Of a DNA stretch of 64,000 nt, positions 46,901-58,690 are shown in pieces (position 1 is the stretch's first letter; each line of letters opens with the position of its first letter). The notes below the pieces were generated by a model that did not search any database, was not told the origin of the DNA, and saw nothing but the letters and a program-made list of their open reading frames with translations. The DNA comes from Topomyia yanbarensis. Lineage: Eukaryota > Arthropoda > Insecta > Diptera > Culicidae. The stretch spans positions 2,198,501 to 2,262,500 of the forward strand of contig NC_080671.1 of NCBI RefSeq assembly GCF_030247195.1. Direction: 5' to 3'. The position numbers and the translations under genes are program-made.

Positions 46901-47302
46901 TGCAAATCGTCAAATGAAATTACCGAACAAGTTTGGGTTTGCTTAGTGTGTACATATAAATGGCTGGTTTGAATATGCAAAGCCTAAATAAAGCACTCAT
47001 TTGATATAAAATATCGCCATTCTGTTGATTTTGAAACCATCTTATTTTATTGGCATTTTTTTCAAACATGCTCTTTCTGTAACTGAGCATCTGATGATGA
47101 ACACTCCCTCTTGAATTGGGCGAGAATTAATACTTTACCATCCCCCCTGCATGGTAGAGCGATATGTGTGAACACAAAAAAATCTCTTAATTCTCGAGAG
47201 CGTGTTCTCTCGCTTTCGGTGGGAGCTGGTAAACAGCCCTACTGCGTTTAACTGCTTGCAAGAGAAAAAAAGAGGTAAAATCGAGAGCAGTAAGGAAGCC
47301 TG
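43965..47302. mobile_element. 3.3-kb hAT-like element inserted in the Loa retrotransposon
   Basis: The perfect octamer ATGATCAC flanks it (43957-43964 and 47303-47310). The ends are CAGGCTTC and inverse GAAGCCTG. Removing it restores the Loa thumb reading KYLGVI-IDRKLNWNSH. The inside is AT-rich. Small frames at 44276-44527, 44653-44883 and 46067-46267 show no transposase motif, so it is a non-autonomous or eroded hAT-type element. Confidence 0.85.
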
Positions 47303-47310
47303 ATGATCAC

Positions 47311-48757
47311 TCCTAGATATTTTACTTTCAGTGAAAGGACTAATTGCGTTCCTTCCAAATATAAGTCAGATATTTTAAATTTTCTTTTTCGTGTAAACGG
47401 AATAATCGTGGTCTTATGAGGGTTTATGGATAACCCCTCATCTTTGCACCACGCTGCAGTTCAATTGAGAACATTTGCAATCTGTCTCTGATTACTTGTT
47501 CATATTTCCCACGAACAATAATCACTATGTCGTCTGCAAAACCAACTATTTCAAATTCGTTTGCCTCCAGTTGTGATAATAGTTCATCAACTACCAACGA
47601 CCACAACAGAGGTGAAAGTACTCCTCCTAGTGGACATCCTTTCACAGCACTTGCAATGATCGTTGAACTTCCGTGGCTGCATATTATTTCTCTTTTATTT
47701 AACATTTCGGAAATCCAATCCACAATTGTTCTGTCAAAATTTCGCTGAATCATGTCATTCTTCATTGAAGTGCATTGTCAAATGCCCCTTGAATATCTAA
47801 AAACGCGGCTAGTATAAGTTCTTTAGATTCTAGTGATTTTTCAATTTTTGTTACAGGAGTATGGAGTGCTGTTATGGTTGATTTTTCATGCTGGTATGCA
47901 AATTGATATTTACTTAATGACACCGATTTTAAATAATGTAGTCATCAATCAGCTTCGCCATCAATTTCAGCAGAAATGACGAAAGTCTAATTGGTCTAAA
48001 AGATTTTTGGACTCGTCTTGTCCTTCTTGTTGGCTTTAGGGATAAAAATAACACGAATTTGTCTCCAAGTTCTCGGAATATAATTGAACCGCAAGCTGGC
48101 ACTAACCATTTCAGTTAAGCAAGGTATTAGAAATCCTTTACTTTTTTGAATCGTAATTGGACGAATTTCGTCTATTCCTGAGGATTTAAATGGTTCAAAC
48201 GAGTTTATTGCCCATTCAACTCTTGTTTGAGTGAGTGATATGACTTGCAAGATCTTACCTGGCTCCGCTGGTCATTTTTTGCCCAGTTATGCCAGCAATA
48301 TCATTGTGTTCCTTGAGGAGGTCCTGTGCTGGTCACCTGTAATCCAGCATGCGAATCCAAGGAGATCATTTCTCCACTCAATAGCGTAAGAGCGTTAGAG
48401 AAATGTGCTTGCATCATTACATTCAATGCATCTAATGTATTAGACGTATAACTATCATTGTCCTTTTTGAGAGTACCTAGACCATTAGAGTGATCTTTTG
48501 ACAAAACTTTTTTGTAATCTCGCCGCCACTGAAGTACTTTCAATTGTTTCACAAGTGTGCCTCCAGTTTATACGTTTAGCTTTCCTTATTCCTTTGTTAT
48601 CAACGTGAGCGCCTTTCTATATTCAGCCCACTGTAAACTCTGTACTGCTGTTTTCCTTGCTTGATTAAACATTTTACGAGCATGTTTCCTCAAGTTTTCT
48701 AATGTTTTATTCCACCAAGGTACACCCCTGTTTGTTGCTCGTACTTTGATTGGGCAT
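47311..48757 (-). pseudogene. Loa-clade reverse transcriptase, 5' part
   Basis: On the minus strand from 48757: VRATNRGVPWWNKTLENLRK (endonuclease-RT linker) and KQLKVLQWRRDYKKVLSKD. Then WAINSFEPFKSSGIDEIRPI (RT1), FIPKANKKDK, a broken FLDIQGAFDNA (first Asp), VKGCPLGGVLSPLLWSLVVD and EFEIVGFADDIVIIVRGKYE (FADD). Several stops and frameshifts occur (for example 47766 and 48250-48301). The GCPxGGVLSPLLW style is that of Loa elements. The endonuclease upstream is missing: the BEL LTR starts at 48758. Confidence 0.8.
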
Positions 48758-49210
48758 TGTTACCATAAGCTATAATTATAAGCTCGAATTATTCTGCTTG
48801 TTACTTGAAGCTAGATAAATACTAGTGTTCGTGCAAAACGAAAAATGGTACCAACGCGCCACCTATATCTCAGCGGCGCATGCAAACGACCAATGGCTCC
48901 ATCGTTCATCAGTCGTTTTATCGATGCCCAAACCGTGGTAGCTATCTTCTGCAACCAGTTCCCGGTTAAAACATATAAAAGGGGGCGCCGTCCGTGGCCG
49001 CCCCTCTTAGTCGTCAGCTGTTCAGTGAAACGTCAAACCAGCGAGAAGTGAGGTAGTCAGTACGTGTGCGCGAACTGCATTACGGAAAATTGTACTGAGT
49101 TAAATTAGATTTAAGAAGTGAAATTAAAGACTGTTACAGTAGAAGAATAAAGTTTAGTGAGTTGGTTAGAAAAAAGGCATGTGAGTTGTGATTAAAAGTG
49201 TATGGGTTTA
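48758..49210 (+). repeat. 5' LTR of a second BEL/Pao element (right end approximate)
   Basis: It starts TGTTACCATAAG directly after Loa sequence. A TATA-like acatataaaaggggg is at 48971-48985, with initiator-like tcagt sites about 30 bases on (49010-49027) and an aataaa signal at 49146-49151. This is a complete promoter/poly(A) arrangement for an LTR. The 3' LTR is not in the window. Confidence 0.65.
48971..49026 (+). promoter_or_regulatory. LTR core promoter (TATA box and initiator)
   Basis: acatataaaaggggg at 48971-48985 is followed by gtcagctgttcagtg around 49012-49026, the spacing expected for TATA and initiator. It sits inside the BEL 5' LTR and would drive genomic RNA. Confidence 0.55.
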
Positions 49211-49852
49211 CCTGCATTGCTCGTCGATGCACCGAAGTCCGCCGGTCATCTGAAAGGGAACGAAATTATACTTACCTGCCGCTGTTCATCTGTGCTGCAT
49301 TGGAATTGATTTGTAAGTGATTATATTCACCGGTACCACAGCTGCTCTACCTGCGCTACTCGACATATGGTCCTTCGAGCCGGATAAGCGTCGAACTCCG
49401 TTTGTCCGCCATCGCGACACTCGCCTGACGCCAGTACGTCCGCCATCCCTGACGCTTGTCAGGAACGCCATCGCGACCTGTTCTTCAGAATAGCTGCTTT
49501 GTTCTGAAGGAAGACGCTGCTTCTAATCAATTGTTGGGAACGACTTCGACCGCTGCTGCAACTGCTGGAGGAAATATTATAATTACAAGGCCTTGCCAAG
49601 GTAATTGAGGTTCCAATACCCGACAATCTTCCTCTTTGAGCTGCGCGGTCTTCTGTTTTCAGAACCCGTTCGACATCGTGCCTCCGCTGCTAGTGACGTT
49701 GTGCCTGCGTCAAATCCGTTTGCTAGTTTCATTGTTGAACTGTTCCTGGCTGCTACGATCCAAGGCAACGACCCTATACGGTTAAGGAAGGCTGCTGCTT
49801 TAATTAATACAAGGCAATTAATTGCCTATCAAAGATCCGTCTCGCCTCCGAC

Positions 49853-51040
49853 ATGTCTGTTGAACGTCGCATTAGAGGATTCAAGCTGCGACAGAAGAGC
49901 CTGCTGACGTCATTCAACGCGATCAAGCAATTCGTAGACGAGTACGATGATGACGACAGTGATGCAAATGAAGTTCCTGTGCGCCTGGAGAGCCTGATTA
50001 AGCTCTGGGCAGACTTAAACTGGACTGGAGTCCATCGACGAAGTAAATCTGGACGAGCAACTGAAGCAGCGGACCGAGTATGAATCGGCATACTCTCGGG
50101 TCAAAGGGTTTCTGCTGGCCAAGAATAAAAGTTTTAACCCGAACGTCACTAATACTCTCTCAACCAGTCATAGCCCTCCGTCGGCATCGCAGGTGCGTTT
50201 GCCCGACGTTAAACTCCCGGTTTTCAATGGAAATCTTGACACCTGGTTGAATTTTCACGATTTGTTCGTTTCGTTAGTGCATTCGTCCGTCGAACTCTCA
50301 AATATCCAGGAGTTTTATTATCTCCGTTCGTCATTATTGGGCGATGCACTGAACCTCATTCAGACGATTCCAATCAGCGCTAATAATTATTCAGTCGCAT
50401 GGAATTTACTCGTCGACCATTTCCAAAACCCTGCGCGTCATATGTTGATACATTGTTCGAGTTCCCTTCGACAAAAAGAGAGTCTGCAACGGAGTTGCAT
50501 TCGCTGGTGAAGAAATTTGAGGCCAACGTCAAGGACCTTCAGCAATTAGGGGAGAAGGTCCAATTATGGGACATTCTATTGATTCGGATGCTGAGTATTC
50601 GCCTCGACCCGACGACGAGAAGAGACTGGGAGGAATTTTCGACTGCGAAGGAGGCCATTTCTTTCAAGGACCTGATGTCATTCATCCAGCGTAGGGTCAC
50701 CGTGCTGCAGAATATCCAGAGCACTACGGTAGATGTCCCTGTTTCCGGCCAAGTGAAAAAGCCACCTCAACGACCAGTCGCTAATCACAATGCAGCCCCG
50801 TTCAACGCAAGGAGGTGCAACGTCTGCAACGATCATCATCCCCTTTTTCAATGCGCTACGTTTCCCAAGATGGGTTCAGAAGACAAGGAGAAGGAAGTTC
50901 GTCGCAATCATCTCTGTCGGAACTGCTTACGGAAGGGTCATCAAGCGAAGGACTGTTCGTCAACGAGTACCTGCCGCAAGTGTCGGGGCAAGCATCATAC
51001 TCAGCTTTGTTCCAGTCATCAACCAACTAGCTCAGGTTAG
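49853..51040 (+). pseudogene. BEL/Pao gag of the second BEL element
   Basis: ATG at 49853 opens MSVERRIRGFKLRQKSLLTS, then FVDEYDDDDSDANEVPVRLE. A frame change near 50030 leads to RLPDVKLPVFNGNLDTWLNF, the Pao gag core signature, and a second near 50430 to ATELHSLVKKFEANVKDLQQ and LSIRLDPTTRRDWEEF. The end has zinc motifs: CNVCNDHHPLFQC and CRNCLRKGHQAKDCSS, then CRKCRGKHHTQLC. The frame stops at 51040 (TAG), where sense coding probably continued to the protease. It is better preserved than the BEL copy at 466-9692. Confidence 0.88.
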
Positions 51041-51252
51041 AAGACAGCCAACTACACAGATGAGAAGTCCACTCCCGCTGTATCTACCAGCAATCCACCC
51101 ACTGCATCTGTGTCAGCTACCATCGAGCCTGCCAGCTTCGCTTCCGTTAGTCAAGGACGGAAAGCAATCCTGCTTACTACTGCTGTTGTCATCGTTGTCG
51201 ACGACAGTGGAGCCGAGCACACAGCACGTGCGCTGCTAGATTCCGGTAGCAC
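51041..51252 (+). pseudogene. BEL/Pao protease start, truncated by the foldback element
   Basis: Same frame as the gag end, past the TAG. It reads KTANYTDEKSTPAVSTSNPP, GRKAILLTTAVVIVVDDSGA and EHTARALLDSGSTV, with the DSGST protease active site. It is cut immediately after by the inverted-repeat unit. RT, RNase H and integrase of this element are not in the window. Confidence 0.8.
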
Positions 51253-53269
51253 GGTGTTCCTAAAACCGTTATTAACAAAAAATGACCATAAATTTGTCAT
51301 ACGGCATTCGAAAGATACAGTATCCAAGCATTTTCTCAGTGAATTTCAAAATGATCCATCGAGGGATTCGAGAGAAATTGCAATTTGAAGTTTTATGACA
51401 CGTTACATAAGGCTACCAGCAAATACCCACGGGTTTGGTCTTATCTCTACAAACAAATTTTTTTTTGTCTACTTATTTAGTATATGGCATTCGAAGAATA
51501 TAGTAATCAAGTATATCTCCTGCAAGTTTGAAAATATTTCATTGACGGAATCGAAATTTATAATGGTTTGGATGTGGTATGCGGTCATAGATGGGTTTTC
51601 TACCAGACTTCAAGCGTGAATCCATGTTTGTCCATTAGACTGCCCAGAAAAATGATGAATTTTTGAAAACTCAATCGGCCCACCCCTGAGTCGATTCCTA
51701 GTCCCACCAGGAGTACTTGCACCAAATTTGAAGCAAATCGGACAAGTATAACTACCGGACCAACGTGCCTGAAGTTTGTATGGGATTTTTCAACAATTTA
51801 CATGCAGAAAACTCACTAGTTCGTATTTTCGCCGCTAGGTGGCACTGTATGCATCGTATTATCACTGTAAGTGAAAATAAGAAAGATAATTTAATTGTCT
51901 ACAACTTTGTCCAAGACTGCTAGTAAATTCGGCTTTGTTAAAAGAAGTTATTAAACTTTTAACGAAGTGATGTCTGAGTCAGTTTTGCATGGGGCCTAGC
52001 AGTGCATGGTTGTGTATCAGTACTCGATTCACACGAACTAAACATTTTTGTGAAATAATCGTTAGGTTTAGCTCAATGGTATGTTCAGAAGAGTTGTAGT
52101 AAATAATGCAAGTCATGTTTTGGTTAGAAAATTTTAGTTCCACCTATGACCGCATAGAGGGCGCCACCACTAGCTTTTCATAGAAGAGAGATAGAGTATC
52201 AAAATGTTCTGAAGAAATACTGAAAAATACCTATTCTATAACTTTGTAGAAGACACCAAATTTCTATTTCTCTCCGTTGAAAAATTAGTGTTGGCGCCCT
52301 CTATGCGGTAACATGTGGAACTAAAATTTTCTAATCAAAGCATGACTCGTATTATTTACTATAATTCTTCTGAACATACCATTGAGCTAAACCTAACGAT
52401 TATTTCACAAAAATGTTTAGTTCGTGTGAATCGAGTACTGATACACAACCATGCACTGCTAGGCCCCATGCAAAACTGACTCAGACATCACTTCGTTAAA
52501 AGTTTAATAACTTCTTTTAACAAAGTCGGATTTACTAGTAGTCTTCGACAAAGTTGTAGATAATTAAATTATCTTTCTTATTTTCACTTACAGTGATAAT
52601 ACGATGCATACAGTGCCACCTAGCGGCGATAATGCGAGCTGGTGGGTTTTCTCCATGTAAATTGTTGAAAAATCCCATACAAACTTCAGGCGCGTTGGTC
52701 CGGTAGTTAGACTTGTCCGATTTGCTTCAAATTTGGTGCAAGTACTCCTGGTGGGACTAGGAATCGTCTCATGGGTGGGCCGATAGGGGTCATTTTTTTC
52801 CTGTCACTGTATTGTCCATTGACTATTTAGATCGTTTATACGTGCCGCGGTTTTTAAAGGAAAACCTGACCATTTAATTACATAAATACAATGTACAAAA
52901 GGTGTTATTTATATGGTACACTGAAAAAATATGAAAATAGGGTTGTCTACCAAACGTAAAATATAATGTGTAAATTAAAAAAAATGGATAAAAGTCGGAA
53001 TGTTTACTTCAAAAGGCCCTATTTCAATGGTTTGTTGACATGTACTAAATAAGTAGACAAAAAAACATTTTGCTTGTAGAGATAGGACCAAACCCGTGGG
53101 TGTTTGCTGGTAGCCTTTTGAAACGTGTCATAAAACTTAAAATTGCAATTTCTCTCGAAGCCCTCGATGGATCATTTTGAAATTCACTGAGAAGATGCTT
53201 GGATACTGTATTTTTCGAATGCCGTATGACAAATTTATGATCATTTTTTTGTTAATAACGGTTTTATGA
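51250..53269. mobile_element. 2-kb foldback element: long outer inverted repeats around a second large palindrome
   Basis: The outer arms, about 51253-51485 and 53035-53266, are near-identical inverse copies (start aaaaccgttattaacaaaa). Inside, 51655-52195 and 52255-52795 form a second palindrome of ~540-bp arms with a spacer of only ~60 bp near 52225. Between the outer and inner arms the two sides (51485-51640 and 52810-53035) do not match. The inner palindrome is therefore probably a separate foldback MITE nested in the first. No coding sequence is recognised. Confidence 0.85.
51655..52795. repeat. Inner palindrome (~540-bp arms, ~60-bp loop)
   Basis: Left landmarks attcctagtcccaccaggag, gtttgtatgggatttttcaa, gtatgcatcgtattatcact and catggggcctagcagtgcat all recur in inverse order and orientation in 52260-52795, with few mismatches. 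Transcription would give a long hairpin RNA. Confidence 0.9.
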
Positions 53270-54270
53270 ACAACGTGAGCTGTTTTTGTTGTTTGGCGCA
53301 TTGTTCTTCCAGGTAATTAATTGTCCGATCTTTGCTTTTCTCTTGGGCCATGCTTTCCTTTAGAGTTGCTAACTCCTTTTGTAAATGGGCTATTACTGTG
53401 TCCCGTTCGTCATCCTTGGTGTTTCCTTCGGAAATGCTCGCATAGCTAGGGCCTTGCTGCCGTTTAGTTACAAGAGCTCTAGCCTCAGAGAAAGTCAAGT
53501 TTTTGTCGATTCTGATCTCCTGTACAAATGTGGACCACATCCTGCTGCGGGTCTAGTGTTCATCTCCGCAGTTGATGCAGAGGCTAGGGTTCTTGAAAGG
53601 ATTTTCCTTAGACGTCTCGTGTTGTTTGCTGCAGACAGGCGACGGAGTTGGGACAGAAACGGCTGCCTGAAGCGACCGCATTGGAAGCACATCATCGGCA
53701 ATGGGTAGTACGGGCGGATGCTGGTACGCAGCAGGCCGATGAACATGTTTTCCGGGAGTTTGGAACCAGAGAAGGACAGAATAACCAGTGGCGTATTGAT
53801 TGGTTTACCTTCAAGCATCTTTGTTATACGTCGAACATTCGTAACCCCCTGAGCCTTGAGCTCTTCCAAGAGTCGAGCTTCTTCGACGTCTTTGGTGTCA
53901 GGGTCGTATATGACGCACTGTACTAAGTTGAGGGTGGGATGGGAGATAATTTCCACCTTTTGGCCGCCTATAAGCTGGTACAGTTTCTTAAGGGCCATGA
54001 AAGCTTTCTTAAATCTGGTTCAAAGTACATATCTGGATCTCCTTGCCTGTACCGATTTCATAATGAGGAAGGGATCAGCTGGAAGGCGTTGTTCCTCTTT
54101 TCCTGGTTCGTTGACGGCACGCAGGAATAGCATTTGCTGGTCTATTACGTGTACGTCTCCGGAATTCAGGTAGCCGGGAGGAGATCGGCTAATGGGGGTT
54201 TCCCGCCCCAATCGGAGAGATTGGCATTTTGCTTGATAGACGAAGGGTTCGTCACGACACTCTCGTACTA
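53268..54270 (-). pseudogene. Non-LTR retrotransposon ORF1 (gag-like), probably of the Loa element
   Basis: Minus-strand segments read in order: HVIDQQMLFLRAVNEPGKEE (54020-54211), MALKKLYQLIGGQKVEIISH and GVTNVRRITKMLEGKPINTP. Then YYPLPMMCFQCGRF (first zinc knuckle start), a frameshift, and EIRIDKNLTFSEARALVTKR (53241-53540) with a coiled-coil tail. This is the ORF1 architecture of Jockey/I/Loa elements. It is in the same orientation as the Loa RT at 47311-48757 and may be its 5' part. The rest of ORF1 and the endonuclease are missing where the foldback and BEL sequence lie. Confidence 0.75.
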
Positions 54271-54949
54271 ATCACTTCACACGCGCAGTCCGATTCGACT
54301 CTTGGGTTCGCTGCTTCACACGCGTACAAATCGCCGACGGACGGCAATTTAATGGAGACGCAAGTTTTTCACTTAATTTGAGAATTGAAATAGATGGAGG
54401 TGCGATCACGTTTAACGGTTTTAAATTAAAGTTTTGGTCGAGGCGCGTGTTGTTTACCTACTTATGAGTCTGCGTATGTCGCTGTTTTAGGTTGGAAACG
54501 GCCCTTTGGCAGCTCCACCGTCTCTCGGGATGGAGCAGACCCGCCGGGAATCGAATTTCGACGTACTGGATTTTCGCACTATAGATCTGGTTAATGGATA
54601 CTGCATCCGCGTAAACTAATGCCGAGGTAGCGAGATACTACAGCGGTTGGTGCCAGATGGTAGAGGCCGAGATCGAAAGAAAGATCCGGGTGGCGTAGGC
54701 CGAGTACTTGTTTTTCGGGTGATCACGGGCCAGAGTGAAAAAAAATTAAACTCAACCGATCACCCCGAGTTGGAGGGTTGTATTTTTCTATTTTTTTCCA
54801 TTCAGGGGATATTTTTTTATTTCAAAAATCTAGAGGGCCACCCTAATATTATTTTCCTCAAAATGAAGAGCACCTATGGTAGAGAATTTGTTCCAAATAC
54901 ACTGAATGTCTAGCACTAACTTCAGAAACGGTCACGTTGCTGTTTTTCA
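54271..54949 (-). other. Probable 5' UTR of the non-LTR element, then unassigned DNA
   Basis: Lies upstream of the minus-strand ORF1. It is GC-richer up to about 54640 and then AT-rich. No coding motif is seen. The 5' end and target duplication of the element could not be identified. Confidence 0.4.
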
Positions 54950-55440
54950 ATAGGAAAAAACACTGAAGTTGGTTCAGTGAAGCTACAATTAACTGCACAG
55001 AAGAAGCAAAACCTCTAGGTATTATCCTAGACAAAAAACTGAATTGGAACTCGCATCTGACATACACCGGTAATAAAGCAACTACAGTACTGTAGCCGTG
55101 CAGTAAACTCTTCGCGAAAACTTGGGGTCTCAAACCATGGTTGGCTTACTAGTCCTACACGACCATCGCCGGACCACGATTAACTTATTTCTCCGTTACA
55201 TTGTTTAGTGGCCCAAAGTTGAGCAAAAGACCGCCCAAACTAAACTAGGGGAGGCGAGACTTGGCTCTCTGAGAGTGCTAAAGGGTAAACCACTATTTGA
55301 TGACTATTTTCATATGGTTAATTGAGTATAATAAAGGAACTCAAACTAAACTCTGTCTTGACTATAGTTCAAGATGAAATTGAGGCTAAACTAAACTTCA
55401 ATAGCTCATATGAGGTTCACATAGTGGATCGTTAGATATG
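54950..55440 (+). pseudogene. Second Loa-type RT fragment (thumb region)
   Basis: In shifting + frames: LGIILDKKLNWNSHL, CSKLFAKTWGLKPW, then TTIAGPRLTYFSV, and farther VLKGKPLFDDYFHMVN and YEVHIVDR. The order matches the thumb of the Loa element at 42492-43956 and extends toward RNase H. Many stops are present and both ends are truncated. Confidence 0.65.
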
Positions 55441-58400
55441 GGAAGTAGGAAAAAAAACCTCCGTTTTTTGGATACATAGTCTCAAATATCTCAAAATCTT
55501 GACGTGATGGCCAATTTTGACCCCGCATTCAGATTCTACGCAGCAAATTATTTCGGTAATAATCTTTAGCTTTCCAATAACTGCCATGACCCCGATATTT
55601 GTAGATCTGATCACTGAGTCCATCGGGCGTTATCTGCGTCCAGGCTGATGTCACTGCTAGTATCCTGCTACTCACGGACGCATTATTGTAATTTTCTTGC
55701 GTATCGGTCTTTTTGTTTTGCTCGATTTTATGTTCACAATACTGATTACCAATTGAGGTGCGTTGAAAATAGTTCTAATAGGTTGAGAAGAAGTTTGTGG
55801 GCACTCCTTTGCCGGTTAATCCAAAACCCTTTGTTACATTTAAACAGCAATCTTGTGTTGTTGAAGATGTTTAAAATTTAACACTGAGCTTTGAAAATAT
55901 ACCTATTTATTAATACATACACTGTTTGCAAGTGTAATATTTTGTCCTATCTCCACTACGAAATCCATTATATAACTATCAACCAGCCAAGTCACCGGCC
56001 TGTTCGATTCAACCCTGCTGCTAGTAGCTTGAAATTAGCGAAAAAACGAACTGCACAAGCGAAACGTCGTTAATGAACGTAAACACATTTGGCCTTCAGT
56101 TACACTTAAGCGGGGGTATCCCGCCTCCTCCCGCAGGAGCTCCCCGCCGAGCCCAAATTGGCAGATACTTTAGGTACTTGGCTGGCTGGCTGACTGGCTG
56201 GCGACCACGCAATATGTGTGTTGTAAAGCACTTTTCGATAACTGCTCTGCCGTGGTGTCGCTCCCAAGTCAGTGTCGGACCGTCGCAGTGGAGCGGCTAT
56301 TCCTGGCAGAAGATTGCAGTTGCAATGCGGTGGGGTGAGGGGTTAGGATGGAACAAGAAAACAGCAGCAGCAGCAGCCAACGAACGACACACAATCAAAA
56401 TCGAACGGAAATGCCCCAAGTGACTAAAACTGCACGTTTTGTTATTACATACATTCACCGGTTGCTGGTCGGTTGTTTTGGCCCGTTGAACACTCGACCA
56501 CGGATCGGAAGGTGCAGTGAAGGCTTACAGAATACAGGGGAAAAATCCTTCCCTTCATTAGGTGAATCTCACACGAACACAATTATTTCAGCTTGGTTAG
56601 GTGATTCAAAGCTGATCGCAACCGGTGCCAAAGGCAATATCCGAACGATCCGAAATGTTGGTATATTCGACAATCACTCCACTGACATTGTTATCCTGTG
56701 TTCCGATTAAAACAAAGCTTCAAAACCAAAATTTTTCCTTACACCTAATTAACGAGTGCAATTGAGCAACTAGTACGACCGTGAAATTATTCTTTTTGAT
56801 ATCCTTAAAATTGATCAGTTTCAGGTCCAATCAATATTTTTGCAACAACACAGTAGGCTTCGCCACCCTCGCCATAAGTGTTAACACTGGGAAAATTCCC
56901 ATCGTCAAGCTCATAGACAAAATGGTACGGTACACATCCGCGCCGAACCGAAGCAAACAACGGAAGCACCGTAGAACGAGCAACAGGAACAAGAGGAAAT
57001 TGGATATGATGACAACGCCATTGTATGTAATTTGGTTGTCGAACCTGTCAAAGACTGCCCCCTGACGAATGTACGCACGAATGGGCAACAAAACGTTGCA
57101 GAGTAGCAGAGGTCCAAACAGAGGTCCAGCAGAGCCCGAAGCCTGTTGGTTGTGTGTCCATACATACCTACCCTCCTATAGAAGACGACAAGAATGGATG
57201 TAACCGCTTCCCGTTCTCCACAGGCCATGATCGACAAGCTTTGCTACATTTGCTGTTTGTGAAGGCAGCGGCGGGGTTGGCTAGCGGGCGGCCGGCCGGT
57301 CGGAGACGTGGACTGATGGCCGAGCGTAAATGAGTGTGAAGACAAGACGAAGAAGGTGCAACAACAGGAACAGGTTACCCCGTGACCATGACGACAAATC
57401 GACACGATTCGTACACGGACAGTAAAAGCGGCAACTTTTTCCCGGCGGTTCTATGGCTCTGGAAAAAGAAGGAAGAACTAAATGAGGTTTAATTAATAAA
57501 CGGTTAATAGTAATGACTTTTCACTTTGAATTTTTGCCCCGTCATCAACACGTGCTTTTTTGGTAAGCTGCAGCATGCACCGAGTGTAACTAAAACAAAA
57601 CATGAAATTAGCGCGATCTCTAGCCAACGAGGACCTCTTTGGCGGTGTGGTGTAGTGGCGTCGACACGATGACCGACCGAACTACAGCCGCCGCCACCGC
57701 CGACTAGATGCATTTTCCGTCTCAATGACCCTGGTGAGATAGTTGGGAAAAGAGACAGAAAGGAGAAAATAACTGAATCATTCTAATTGAAGCGAGCATG
57801 GCCTGCTGTATTACCATTTGGAGCCATTGCTGTTCGTTTTGTACTTTGTTTTCGTTCCGCAAAACATGCAGCGAATTCCAGCCAACCCTCTCTCTCTCTC
57901 TCTCCCTAGGCGAACTTCCAACCATCCAACTCCTTTCGAGTAGGTTTCTCAGTCTTGATTAGCTTCAAGGGGCTCGTCTGCACGGTTTGACTGCAAGTGG
58001 TTTTTCACTTGCTGAGTTGTTCAAACCAAACGGCGTTTTGTACAACCTTACTGCAGCAGCCAGCCGCGAGAACCGGTTTGTTTTTCTTAAAGCAAAACAG
58101 AGCTCTGAACCGGTTGCTTAGATGGCGAGAAATGGTTGTGTTGAATTCAAATGTATCGGGGGTGCGATGATGGGCTTGTTAAGATGTCATTGGCCACAGA
58201 AAATTTTGCGGTCTCGATTCTGGTTACCAAACATAAATTTGACAAAAGATGTGATGCTTTTTGGTTTGCGAATTATAATTTTTGTTTTGTACGATATATA
58301 AGAATAAAAAAAGCACGATTACAGTTCCAAAGTATTGATCCATTTAGACCTTTATTACTTTTTCATACATGAATTGTATTTTTATAGTTGTTTGTTCAGA

Positions 58401-58600
58401 GTCCTGCACTACTTTTAGCTACAACCATGCGTGAGTGCATCCTACAGAAGGACAACATTGAGATCACATGAGCTGTCAAATACAAACATAGGGCAAAGGT
58501 CCTCTGCGATTAGTAACATTGCAAGATGGTTTGGTCTCACCGAATGCCATTTTCGTAGAGGCATTAGAGCGACAAGAAAAAAATAAGCCCTTGGCGGTTT
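55441..58600. other. Unassigned region with simple repeats
   Basis: No gene is recognised on either strand. It contains ctgg-rich DNA near 56180-56205, a short cag run at 56360-56375 and a (ct)n tract at about 57889-57906. The base composition at 56100-57450 is less AT-rich than the transposon regions and may be old unique intron DNA. Confidence 0.45.
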
Positions 58601-58602
58601 CC

Positions 58603-58690
58603 TAATACAGCGCAAATTCGTTAGTTGGGGGTTCGCTAGTTGGGCTGTTCGTTAGTTGGGTGTTCGCTAGTTGGGGCATGCCCCAACTAA
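58603..58690. repeat. Four ttcg[ct]tagttggg units and a palindrome
   Basis: After tacag at 58605, ttcgttagttgggg, ttcgctagttggg, ttcgttagttggg and ttcgctagttgggg repeat every 14-16 bases. They are followed by ttggggcatgccccaa (58671-58686). It is related to the interior of the MITE at 19346-19607. The right end of this element is not apparent. Confidence 0.65.

Noticed and set aside
50815..51239. Alternative-frame long ORFs over the BEL gag
   Set aside because: They are shadows of the gag frame that carries the zinc motifs.
57504..57925. Minus-strand frames with Gly-rich and Arg/Glu repeats
   Set aside because: They derive from simple-sequence DNA such as the (ct)n tract.
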